Shown here: piece after piece, positions 42,238 to 49,269 of the stretch | Numbering within the stretch: position 1 is the first letter of the stretch | Layout of the letters: each line of letters starts with the position of its first letter | Assembly: GCA_965214945.1 (NCBI GenBank) | Contig: OZ244029.1 | Span: 806,001-870,000, forward strand | Direction: 5' to 3' | From: JAAXHB01 sp965214945 | GTDB lineage: Bacteria; Actinomycetota; Acidimicrobiia; Acidimicrobiales; Aldehydirespiratoraceae | Length of the DNA: 64,000 nt | The notes under the pieces: generated by a model | What the model saw: only the letters and a program-made list of their open reading frames with translations | Databases searched by the model: none | Told to the model about the DNA's origin: nothing | Position numbers and translations under genes: made by a program

Positions 42238-42944
42238 CAGTCGATAAGGAAGCCACCGTTGATGTCGGTGACCTCCCCCGTGATGAAGCCGGCGTGTTCG
42301 GACGCGAGGAACGCCACAAGATAGGCCACTTCCTCGGGCCGTCCCAGGCGTCCCACTGGCACTCTCGAGGCCATGTCGCGTATTCCTGCGATCATGTCGG
42401 TGTCGATCAACGTCGGGGCGAGCGCGTTGGCGGTGATTCCATACGGCGCGTACTGCGAAGCGATCGCCTTCATCAAAGCCATTACGCCAGCCTTGGATGC
42501 GCCGTACGCAGCCGCGTTATTGGCTCCGCCGGTCTTGCCCGCGGATGAGCCCAAAGCGACGATCCGGCCATAGCCGCCTTGACGCATCCGAGGCAGCGCT
42601 CGTCGTGCACACAGGAAAGCGCCGGTCAGATTGACGGCGATCGAGTCCGACCAGGAGTCCAGTGTCGTCTCTTCGAAGGGCTCGATCCGGAAGATGCCGG
42701 CGTTGAGGATGAGCACCTCCACCGGCCCGAGGCGCTCCTCGACAATGCCGAACGCATTCTCAACGCTCGACTCGCTCGTCACGTCCATCTCGACCCCCAC
42801 GATGCCCGGATGGTCCGGAGCGTCGAGGTCTCCTGCTGCGACGGCCGCTCCCAGCGATGCCAGTCGACGTGCAATCGCCGCGCCGATCCCCCTGCCTGCG
42901 CCAGTCACTAGGGCAACGCGTCCTTCGAAGCCGTCGAGTTGCAC
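42237..42944 (-). CDS. short-chain dehydrogenase/reductase (SDR) 1
   Basis: About 235 residues from GTG 42944 (VQLDGFEGRVALVTG) with GGAG seven bases upstream. The ATG further up abuts an operator and has no room for a ribosome site. NAD(P) motif TGAGRGIG, NAG (ILNAGIF), catalytic Ser (LGSSAGKTGG) and YGASK. It probably oxidises a sugar to its lactone or reduces a keto intermediate. Coupled to the MDR gene. Confidence 0.92.
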   Translation of the reverse strand: MQLDGFEGRVALVTGAGRGIGAAIARRLASLGAAVAAGDLDAPDHPGIVGVEMDVTSESSVENAFGIVEERLGPVEVLILNAGIFRIEPFEETTLDSWSDSIAVNLTGAFLCARRALPRMRQGGYGRIVALGSSAGKTGGANNAAAYGASKAGVMALMKAIASQYAPYGITANALAPTLIDTDMIAGIRDMASRVPVGRLGRPEEVAYLVAFLASEHAGFITGEVTDINGGFLID

Positions 42945-42980
42945 GATCAGTCTCCAGTCCTCCGGTTTCACGGCCATTCT

Positions 42981-43004
42981 AGAATCGTTACCGGAAACGT
43001 TTCT
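42981..43004. promoter_or_regulatory. LacI-type operator between divergent SDR genes
   Basis: AGAATCGTTACCGGAAACGTTTCT. It lies 36 bp before SDR 1 and 34 bp before SDR 2, so one site can control both directions. Confidence 0.7.
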
Positions 43005-43038
43005 AGTACTGTGGCCAGAAGCAGAGGAGGGGCCGGCC

Positions 43039-43809
43039 ATGTGGGACCCGAGCGCAGGAGTCCGAGAACATGCCGTCGTGGTCACCGGTGCCGCTGGCGG
43101 AATCGGTCGGAGCGTGGCCGAGGCCTTCGCAGTCGCCGGAGCGCATGTGGTCGCCGTCGATATCGCCGCAGAGGGACTGGCCGAGACGGTGGCCGGCCTC
43201 GAAGGCGGTGCCGCACGTCATCAACTCGTTGCCTTCGATCTGCGCGATTGGCATGACCACGACTCGTTGTTCGCTGCGGCGCAGGAACGGTTCGGTCGTT
43301 TCGATCACTTAGTCCATGTCGCGGCGGTGCTCGTGCGCCGCTCTGAAGTGGATGACGTCACCGAGGACGACTGGGACTTTCAGTCTGATGTGAATCTCAA
43401 GGCGACGTTCTTCCTCATGCGCTCCGCAGCCCGATCGCTTCGGCGAACTGGAAGGGGAGGCTCGATAACCGCTTTCACCTCCCAGGGGTGGGCGACTGGC
43501 GGTTTCGGCGGCTCGGTCGCTTACTGCGCCACCAAGGGCGGAGTGGTGTCGATGGCGCGCGGGCTTGCCCGCACCTACGCTCCCGACGGTATTCGCGTCA
43601 ACACGATCGCGCCGGGCGCTGTCAACACCGCCATGATGACCGACGGCATGAGTGCCGACGCGATCGAAGCGTTCGTCGGCCAGATCCCAATGGGCAGAAT
43701 GGGCCGGACCGAGGAACTCGCTGCGCCCGCCGTGTTCCTAGCGTCGGACCACGCGAGCTACATCACCGGTGCCACCTTGAATGTGAGCGGCGGGTTCCTG
43801 ATGTACTGA
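43039..43809 (+). CDS. short-chain dehydrogenase/reductase (SDR) 2
   Basis: 256 residues from ATG 43039, preceded by GAGGAGGGG. Cofactor motif VVTGAAGGIGRSVAEAF, then an Asp (VVAVDIA) that favours NAD. The catalytic region reads FTSQGWATGG (Ser) and YCATKGG (Tyr and Lys). HVAAVLVR replaces the usual NNAG. Divergent from SDR 1 with a shared operator. Same pathway role as SDR 1 but probably another step. Confidence 0.92.
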   Translation: MWDPSAGVREHAVVVTGAAGGIGRSVAEAFAVAGAHVVAVDIAAEGLAETVAGLEGGAARHQLVAFDLRDWHDHDSLFAAAQERFGRFDHLVHVAAVLVRRSEVDDVTEDDWDFQSDVNLKATFFLMRSAARSLRRTGRGGSITAFTSQGWATGGFGGSVAYCATKGGVVSMARGLARTYAPDGIRVNTIAPGAVNTAMMTDGMSADAIEAFVGQIPMGRMGRTEELAAPAVFLASDHASYITGATLNVSGGFLMY

Positions 43810-43829
43810 GCGGCTGCTGTCTGCCACTG

Positions 43830-43907
43830 CCCTCAGGCATGTACGACCTCGCTGCCCTCAGACACTTACGCTCACTTACGCCCCTCAGACATGGACGACC
43901 TCGACAC
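43830..43907. repeat. three degenerate ~26-bp repeats of a gene tail
   Basis: Copies begin with CCCTCAGrCA at 43830, 43855 and 43882. The third is the end of the isomerase-like gene, including its stop (TCA on this strand). The unit also contains GTACGACCTCG or its variant. Confidence 0.75.
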
Positions 43908-45303
43908 CAAGGTGGCGACCGAGGCTCTCCAACGCCCGGCTGATGTCACCCGCGGCCAGTACACCGTGATGATTGGCGCCCGCGAGACACCAGCTGCGCC
44001 AGGCGTCTCCTGCGTTCGCCCCTGCGAACGCGAAGCCGGCGTTGGTGGTGCCGGTCGAGGCAAACGCCGCGTCGGTGAACACACCGTGGGCGACAATGAA
44101 CCGATGGCCGGGTTCAACGTCGAGCTGGGCGAAGCCAACCAGGGTGGCCGGTCCGGCCGGCACGTTCAGACGCGTACACAGTGAGCGCGGAGGACCCGGA
44201 TACCACGGGTTCGGCGCTAAGACCGGTACCTGTTCGGGGCCCGCTAAGCCAAGGTCGGTTTCGCCGGTATTCGCCACCACAAAGACACCGCTGTCGGAGT
44301 CGAATGCCTGCAGCTCGTGGTAGAGCGCCGGTACTCCCAAAGCCTTGACGGCCAACATGGCCACCGCGGTCACGACATCGCCTGCGCACGTCCAGGGGAT
44401 TCCGGCAGTGGTCGAGCAACCGAGCGCATAGCAGGGCGCGATTGCGATGTCGGGCCCGAGCCGGATCTCGGGTACGTGGCAGTTGAACGCGCCGGCGTCG
44501 AGGTCGTAATCGCGAACTAGCTGCTTGAGTGCGAGTTTGCAGCGCACTGCAAGCTCGAGTTCGTTCGTCGTGACACTGTCGTCGACAGCGTGCGAGTTCG
44601 GCAAGGCGTTCAGTGCCTTGCGGAGTTCTTCGTCATGGATCTGTTGGACCGCTTGCCGGTACGCCGCCGGCTCGACCGAGACGACTGTGGTGCCGATGGC
44701 CTCGCTCAGGCGTTCGGCATCCAGGTCGACGCAGACGTACCCATCAATGGGTTTGCCGACCCGAGCGAGTCGAGCCCGCTGCATCGCCGCTGCGCTCGCT
44801 GCGGCACGAATCGCGCCCTCGAGCACATCGTTGAGGTCGGCGTCATCTAGCGAGGATGAGATCAGGTCGAATGGGCGACCGGTTCGAACCAAGACACTAG
44901 TGAGCATCGGGACACCGACCGTGGCTCCATGAGCAGTGACATGCGAGTGGTCAAAGTCCTCGCCGAGGTCGCCGAGGCCACGCTGTGAACGAAGCGCCCA
45001 TACAACGACAGGCCTAGCTCCGATCTCCTCAAGTAGGTCCACGGTAACTGCCGGGGGAGTGGCCATCGACTGCGCGATGACAACCACATCGATGTCAGAG
45101 GCCTCGAACGTTTTGAGCACGCCAGCCGCGCGGTGCGCATCCAGAAGCTCGGCCAAGACGACCTCGCCGTGGGGGCGGAGGGCGTCTGCTGCTCGGTCCA
45201 GGAGCTGATACCGAGACGCTTCGAGATCGAACGGGGTAGATGCGGCCCAGAAGTCCCAGTATGGGTGGACGACCGCCAGACGCGGAGCTGCCCTATTCAC
45301 CAA
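43885..45303 (-). CDS. L-fucose/L-arabinose isomerase-like protein
   Basis: 472 residues; the start is TTG 45303 or GTG 45300. The front half (RLAVVHPYWDFWAAS, DIDVVVIAQSMATPPAV, RPVVVWALRSQRGLGDL) and the middle (NCHVPEIRLGPDIAIAPCYALGCSTTAGIPWTCAGDVVTAVAML) resemble the FucI/AraA-type fold (COG2407 group). The C-terminal part has PGHRFIVAHGVF. The family converts aldoses and ketoses, but metal residues cannot be assigned with confidence. Third in the operon after the mutarotase-like and Cys-motif genes. Confidence 0.7.
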   Translation of the reverse strand: MVNRAAPRLAVVHPYWDFWAASTPFDLEASRYQLLDRAADALRPHGEVVLAELLDAHRAAGVLKTFEASDIDVVVIAQSMATPPAVTVDLLEEIGARPVVVWALRSQRGLGDLGEDFDHSHVTAHGATVGVPMLTSVLVRTGRPFDLISSSLDDADLNDVLEGAIRAAASAAAMQRARLARVGKPIDGYVCVDLDAERLSEAIGTTVVSVEPAAYRQAVQQIHDEELRKALNALPNSHAVDDSVTTNELELAVRCKLALKQLVRDYDLDAGAFNCHVPEIRLGPDIAIAPCYALGCSTTAGIPWTCAGDVVTAVAMLAVKALGVPALYHELQAFDSDSGVFVVANTGETDLGLAGPEQVPVLAPNPWYPGPPRSLCTRLNVPAGPATLVGFAQLDVEPGHRFIVAHGVFTDAAFASTGTTNAGFAFAGANAGDAWRSWCLAGANHHGVLAAGDISRALESLGRHLGVEVVHV

Positions 45304-45337
45304 GTCGTTGCTTCACCACGTTGCTACGTCGGATGGG

Positions 45338-46438
45338 CTACTTGTCGTGGCTGTCATTCATCATCGCGATGCGCTCGCGTCGACCCGATGACCCAAGTGG
45401 GGCTGTTTCTGGAGGCTTAACCGCACCGACTCGGCGGTACGCCTCCTCAGGAATGTCGCGGACATTCTTGTAGACCGTCCAGCTGCAACGACTCTCGGTC
45501 GTCAGGGGTGCCTTGGGAGGGTCGGTGACGCGCACCGGATAGCCGAAGGCGGCGATTGGAAGGGTCTCGTGCAGCATGCAGCAGTGGGCACAGTATGCGC
45601 AGATGCCTGTTTCGTTCCAGGTGAAGTCGTGCGCTTCGCTGAGCTCAGCCCACTTGAACGGCGAACTGCGAAGTGGCGGTAGGCCGTCTCGCTCTTCTCC
45701 TGCCATGGTTCGGCCCCCGGAGCCGCATGGCGCGAAGCTGATGGTGACCTTCTGATCGTCCTCGTGGAAGTCGATGGTTCCATCGCGGTCGGTGCCACTG
45801 AGATGGCCGTGGTGGCCTTCGAAACCCAGATAGACCAACAGCCAGCTGGCAGTTGCCCAGTCGATCTTTGAGACATCGAATCGCTGGTAGCGCTTGGCGA
45901 ACCAGTCGCCGATCACCCAGCCCTCATACATCTCGCGCAGCGCCAACTCTCCGTGGCGGCGGATCACCAGGTCGAACAGTCCCGAGAGCTGGTCCACCTC
46001 ACAATCGTGAAGATCTCGCCAGGTTTCCTGCGCACGGGCCAGTGCGCTGTGCCTCGCCGAGCGCTCCAGTCGACCGTCCTTGGCTTCCTTGAGGCAGCTG
46101 AGGATTGTCGCCCAGACTGCCTCGCGCCTGGCACGCGCAGACTCGTGGTAGGTGCCGAGTTTGTGGCGGATGTCGTCGTGAGCCCGATCCAGATCGGGCA
46201 CCGACATTCCCTTGTCGATGAGGTATCGGCGGGTATCACCGAACCACTGGTTGTAGATGTCGTAGACGACGAGCATCTCCTGTTCGAAGAAGTCCACGAG
46301 CGCCGCTGTGGTCGCCTCGTCGCTTTCGTCTAGTGCACGCGCAATCAATAGTGGCGTGCCCTTGGCGAGGTCGCCCCACCCACCGGCACGGATCAAGCGG
46401 CCCAGATTCTCATTGTGAGCCAGAGGGGCATTCGACAT
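45338..46438 (-). CDS. unknown protein with Cys-rich C-terminal motif in the sugar operon
   Basis: 366 residues. The front 200 residues are helical and charged. The second half shows VTISFAPCGSGGRT and then ICAYCAHCCMLHE, a C-x2-C-x2-H-C-C cluster likely to bind metal or an iron-sulfur centre, and later SRCSWTVYKN. I do not recognise a named family. Placed between a mutarotase-like and an isomerase-like gene, it may be an enzyme of the same sugar path. Confidence 0.75.
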   Translation of the reverse strand: MSNAPLAHNENLGRLIRAGGWGDLAKGTPLLIARALDESDEATTAALVDFFEQEMLVVYDIYNQWFGDTRRYLIDKGMSVPDLDRAHDDIRHKLGTYHESARARREAVWATILSCLKEAKDGRLERSARHSALARAQETWRDLHDCEVDQLSGLFDLVIRRHGELALREMYEGWVIGDWFAKRYQRFDVSKIDWATASWLLVYLGFEGHHGHLSGTDRDGTIDFHEDDQKVTISFAPCGSGGRTMAGEERDGLPPLRSSPFKWAELSEAHDFTWNETGICAYCAHCCMLHETLPIAAFGYPVRVTDPPKAPLTTESRCSWTVYKNVRDIPEEAYRRVGAVKPPETAPLGSSGRRERIAMMNDSHDK

Positions 46439-46440
46439 GG

Positions 46441-46500
46441 TTTCAGTCCGTGTGCTCCTGCTTCAGTCCGGGCACCGCTGCATCAGTCCATGTGCCACTG
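46441..46500. repeat. three 20-bp tandem copies of the mutarotase gene tail
   Basis: TTTCAGTCCGTGTGCTCCTG, then two variants, in units of exactly 20 bp. The last (46481-46500) is the 3' end of the mutarotase-like gene with its stop. The other two fill the gap before the next gene's ATG at 46438. Confidence 0.85.
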
Positions 46501-46797
46501 CAGCGGAAGCAGGAACGGGAAATTGGTCTGCGGATCGGCCTCGATCTTCATGATTGGGCCCATGTACTCGCCCCACCGCGCGTTGGCGTCGCTGGCACCC
46601 AGGTGGTCGATCGCCGCCTGGAGGTCGTCTGTCTCGAAGTAGCCGAACAGTGTGAGGCCATGGCGGAAGATGCTGTAGTTGCGCAAGCCTGCCGCAGAAA
46701 TGTCCTCCGCAAGCTCGGGCCAGATCTCGTCGTGGCGGCGCTTGTACTCCTCTTCATATCCGGGGCGCACTTCCAGCACCCATGCATAGTGTCCCAC
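46483..46797 (-). CDS. rhaM: L-rhamnose mutarotase-like protein
   Basis: 104 residues, GTG start. Signature: YAWVLEVRPGYEEEYKRRHDEIWPEL, then GLRNYSIFRHGLTLFGYFE, ending PFLLPLQWHMD. This small ferredoxin-like fold interconverts anomers of rhamnose or a related sugar. It suggests that the regulon handles a deoxy-sugar or similar hexose. First gene of a minus-strand operon with an operator just upstream; the next operon gene starts 44 bp after its stop. Confidence 0.88.
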   Translation of the reverse strand: MGHYAWVLEVRPGYEEEYKRRHDEIWPELAEDISAAGLRNYSIFRHGLTLFGYFETDDLQAAIDHLGASDANARWGEYMGPIMKIEADPQTNFPFLLPLQWHMD

Positions 46798-46830
46798 ACT
46801 GCCTCCTTCTTGGTCGGTCGCAGATGTCCC

Positions 46831-46854
46831 AGATTCGTTCCCGGTGACGATTCC
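46831..46854. promoter_or_regulatory. LacI-type operator before the mutarotase operon
   Basis: AGATTCGTTCCCGGTGACGATTCC. Right half perfect, left half with one change. It lies 33 bp upstream of the GTG start at 46797. Confidence 0.65.
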
Positions 46855-46932
46855 AGACGATAGTTCAGCCTGGTCGCTGCGTCAATGAGACTCCCTGAAA
46901 GCCTTCACACGCTGCGTCTTCGCTGCTCGCGC

Positions 46933-46962
46933 TTGACAACCGATCCACGAAGCTACTAGGAT
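46933..46962 (+). promoter_or_regulatory. sigma-70-type promoter for the Gfo/Idh/MocA gene
   Basis: TTGACA (46933-46938), an 18-bp spacer, then TAGGAT (46957-46962). The -10 box is inside the operator at 46958, so repressor binding would block RNA polymerase. Confidence 0.6.
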
Positions 46963-46981
46963 CGTTGCCGGAAACGATTCC
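46958..46981. promoter_or_regulatory. LacI-type operator overlapping the Gfo/Idh/MocA promoter
   Basis: AGGATCGTTGCCGGAAACGATTCC. Its right edge joins a perfect 15-bp tandem repeat (TTCCAGGAGGACCAG, 46978-47007) that doubles the Shine-Dalgarno sequence. Confidence 0.7.
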
Positions 46982-47006
46982 AGGAGGACCAGTTCCAGGA
47001 GGACCA

Positions 47007-48071
47007 GTGCCGAAACCGAGGTTGGGTGTCATAGGTGCGGGCTCGTGGGCGGTGGCGTCGCACCTTCCGAACTTTGCTCAACGAAGAGACGAGATCGACT
47101 TTGTGGGTGTCGCCCGCAAGGGTCCTGAGCTGCTCAAGCGCATCAAGGACGACTTCGGCTTCGCCGTCGCCAGCGAAGACTACCGTGATGTGATCGACGC
47201 CGGAGTCGATCTCGTCTTGGTGTCCAGCCCGTCAGGGCTGCACTACGAACACGCCAAGGCCGCGCTCGAAGCGGGCGCGCACGTGTTGGTCGAGAAGCCT
47301 GTCGCAATCGATCCAGCGCATGCGTGGGAACTCGTTGAGCTTGCTCGATCGAACGAGAGGCGCCTGCTTACGGCCTTCGGCTGGAACTACAAGCCGATGG
47401 TCATTCGAGCCAAGGAACTCATGGACACAACGGGCATCGGGGAGGTCGAGCAGATCATGATCCACATGGCCTCGGTCACGCGGGAACTCTTGTCCAACAC
47501 CGGCGCCTACCCTGACGCCGACCCCGCCACCGTCCCCGAGAGCGCCACGTGGACGGATCCCGCCATGTCAGGGGGTGGATACGGCCAGGCTCAACTGTCG
47601 CACGCGCTCGGGCTGGGCCTATGGCTCACCGGCCTGCGTGCCAGCGAAGTGTTCGCGTTCATGAGCGCGCCGCTCAACGCGCCAGTTGAGCTTCACGACG
47701 CGATCTCGATGCGATTCGACAACGGCGCCATCGGGACGATGGCGGGAGGCTCGTGCCACATCGGCTCCGGCGACAACAAGCATCAACTCGAAGTCCGCGC
47801 AATCGGCTCGGAGGGCCAAATCCACGTGGACGTCGAACGCGAGATCGTATGGCTGTACCGACCGGACGGAACCGATCTGCGCCTTGACCTCGAACCCAAC
47901 GCCGGCCTCTACGACTGTGATGGCCCTGCACACACGCTCGTCGACCTTGCCCTTGGCAGGGATGTTGAGATCCATTCTCCTGGAGAACTTGGTGCCCGAA
48001 CTGTCGAGACCCTCGATGCCGCCTACCGCAGCGCTGCTAGCGGCACCATCGCCACAGTTGACAAGCACTGA
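47007..48071 (+). CDS. Gfo/Idh/MocA-family NAD(P)-dependent oxidoreductase
   Basis: 354 residues from GTG 47007, with AGGAGG five bases upstream; an earlier in-frame ATG lies in the operator. Rossmann motif LGVIGAGSWAVASHLPNF, then VLVEKPVAIDPAHA, the family EKP signature. A GFO/IDH C-terminal domain follows (MSGGGYGQAQLSHALGLGLWL). It likely oxidises a sugar or inositol-like substrate. The last codons (TGACAAGCAC) are tandemly duplicated around the stop (48059-48078). Confidence 0.92.
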   Translation: MPKPRLGVIGAGSWAVASHLPNFAQRRDEIDFVGVARKGPELLKRIKDDFGFAVASEDYRDVIDAGVDLVLVSSPSGLHYEHAKAALEAGAHVLVEKPVAIDPAHAWELVELARSNERRLLTAFGWNYKPMVIRAKELMDTTGIGEVEQIMIHMASVTRELLSNTGAYPDADPATVPESATWTDPAMSGGGYGQAQLSHALGLGLWLTGLRASEVFAFMSAPLNAPVELHDAISMRFDNGAIGTMAGGSCHIGSGDNKHQLEVRAIGSEGQIHVDVEREIVWLYRPDGTDLRLDLEPNAGLYDCDGPAHTLVDLALGRDVEIHSPGELGARTVETLDAAYRSAASGTIATVDKH

Positions 48072-48253
48072 CAAGCACTAGAGAGTTTCACACGACTCGG
48101 GAGGCAACCCACAGCGATGTCGCTGTAGCGCTACCGAGCGATCCAGCCTGAGGCAGAGGGCGTCAAAACTGAACTCGGCGGTGGAATTACGCCTTTGTTC
48201 GGAGGTAGCTCTATGGGCAGCGCAAAGTCGAAGTCATTCCCCTCGAAGCGGTC

Positions 48254-49222
48254 GTGTTCGGAATTCCCGTCGACGAGGAACTGGTCGGCTCTTCAGCTCC
48301 ACCCTTGCTCCTGGCCAAGGTGCAAGCCGAACCACAGAAGGCGTTCCCTGCCATCGCAAAGGACGGGGACGCCTGCGCGCAGATCGACCGAGCGGTGCGC
48401 AGCCTGCCGAGCATGCATCGGCTGCACCATGGAGACAGCCGCCAGATCGATCTTGCACCGGAGAGTGTCGAGCTGGTGGTCACCTCCCCGCCGTACTGGA
48501 CGCTGAAGAAGTACAACGACCACGAGCGCCAGCTTGGCGAGATCGAGGACTATGACGAGTTCCTCGACGAGCTCGACGAGGTCTGGCGACGGGTCTACGA
48601 CGCTCTTGTGCCTGGCGGCCGCATGGTGATCGTCGTCGGCGACGTCAACGTCTCACGGAAGGCCTTCGGACGGCACCTGATGTTCCCGCTGCACGCCAGC
48701 ATCCAGGAACACTGCCGCACTATCGGATTCGACAACCTGGCCCCCATCATCTGGTACAAGATCGCCAACGCGCAATATGAGATGGGCGCCGGCGGCTTCT
48801 ACGGGAAGCCCTACGAGCCCAACGGCGTGATCAAAAACGACATCGAGTACATCCTCTTCCAGCGCAAGCCCGGCGGCTACCGCAAGCCGGCCCTCACGGC
48901 CAGGCTGATGTCGGTGCTGTTCGCCGAGAATCACGCCGAGTGGTTCCAGCAGATCTGGCACATCGGCGGTGCCTCAACACGCGATCACCCTGCCCCGTTC
49001 CCGCTCTCCCTAGCCGAGCGGTTGGTTCGCATGTTCTCCTTCGTTGGCGACACCGTCTTCGACCCGTTCCTGGGAACCGGAACCACCTCCGCTGCGGCTG
49101 CCGGCTGGGGGCGGAACAGCATCGGCTGCGAGGTCGACCCCGCCTACTTCGAGGGCTGCGTCTCTCGCTTACAGGAGGCCGTGAGCGCGTCACGGCAGAC
49201 GGCCCTGGACCTGACGGCGTAG
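48254..49222 (+). CDS. beta-class DNA (N4-cytosine/N6-adenine) methyltransferase
   Basis: 322 residues if started at GTG 48254. Catalytic motif VTSPPYWTLKKYN comes before the cofactor motif VFDPFLGTGTT, the beta-class order; the TSPPY form favours N4-cytosine. The frame is open about 15 codons upstream with plausible sequence (GQRKVEVIPLEAVVFGIP) but no start, so the 5' end may be truncated or begin at an unusual codon. No restriction partner lies next to it, so it may be an orphan methylase. Confidence 0.88.
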   Translation: MFGIPVDEELVGSSAPPLLLAKVQAEPQKAFPAIAKDGDACAQIDRAVRSLPSMHRLHHGDSRQIDLAPESVELVVTSPPYWTLKKYNDHERQLGEIEDYDEFLDELDEVWRRVYDALVPGGRMVIVVGDVNVSRKAFGRHLMFPLHASIQEHCRTIGFDNLAPIIWYKIANAQYEMGAGGFYGKPYEPNGVIKNDIEYILFQRKPGGYRKPALTARLMSVLFAENHAEWFQQIWHIGGASTRDHPAPFPLSLAERLVRMFSFVGDTVFDPFLGTGTTSAAAAGWGRNSIGCEVDPAYFEGCVSRLQEAVSASRQTALDLTA

Positions 49223-49269
49223 CCATGGCCGAAGCGCCCGGCTCCATCAGGGCGAGGCGATGCAAGGGG

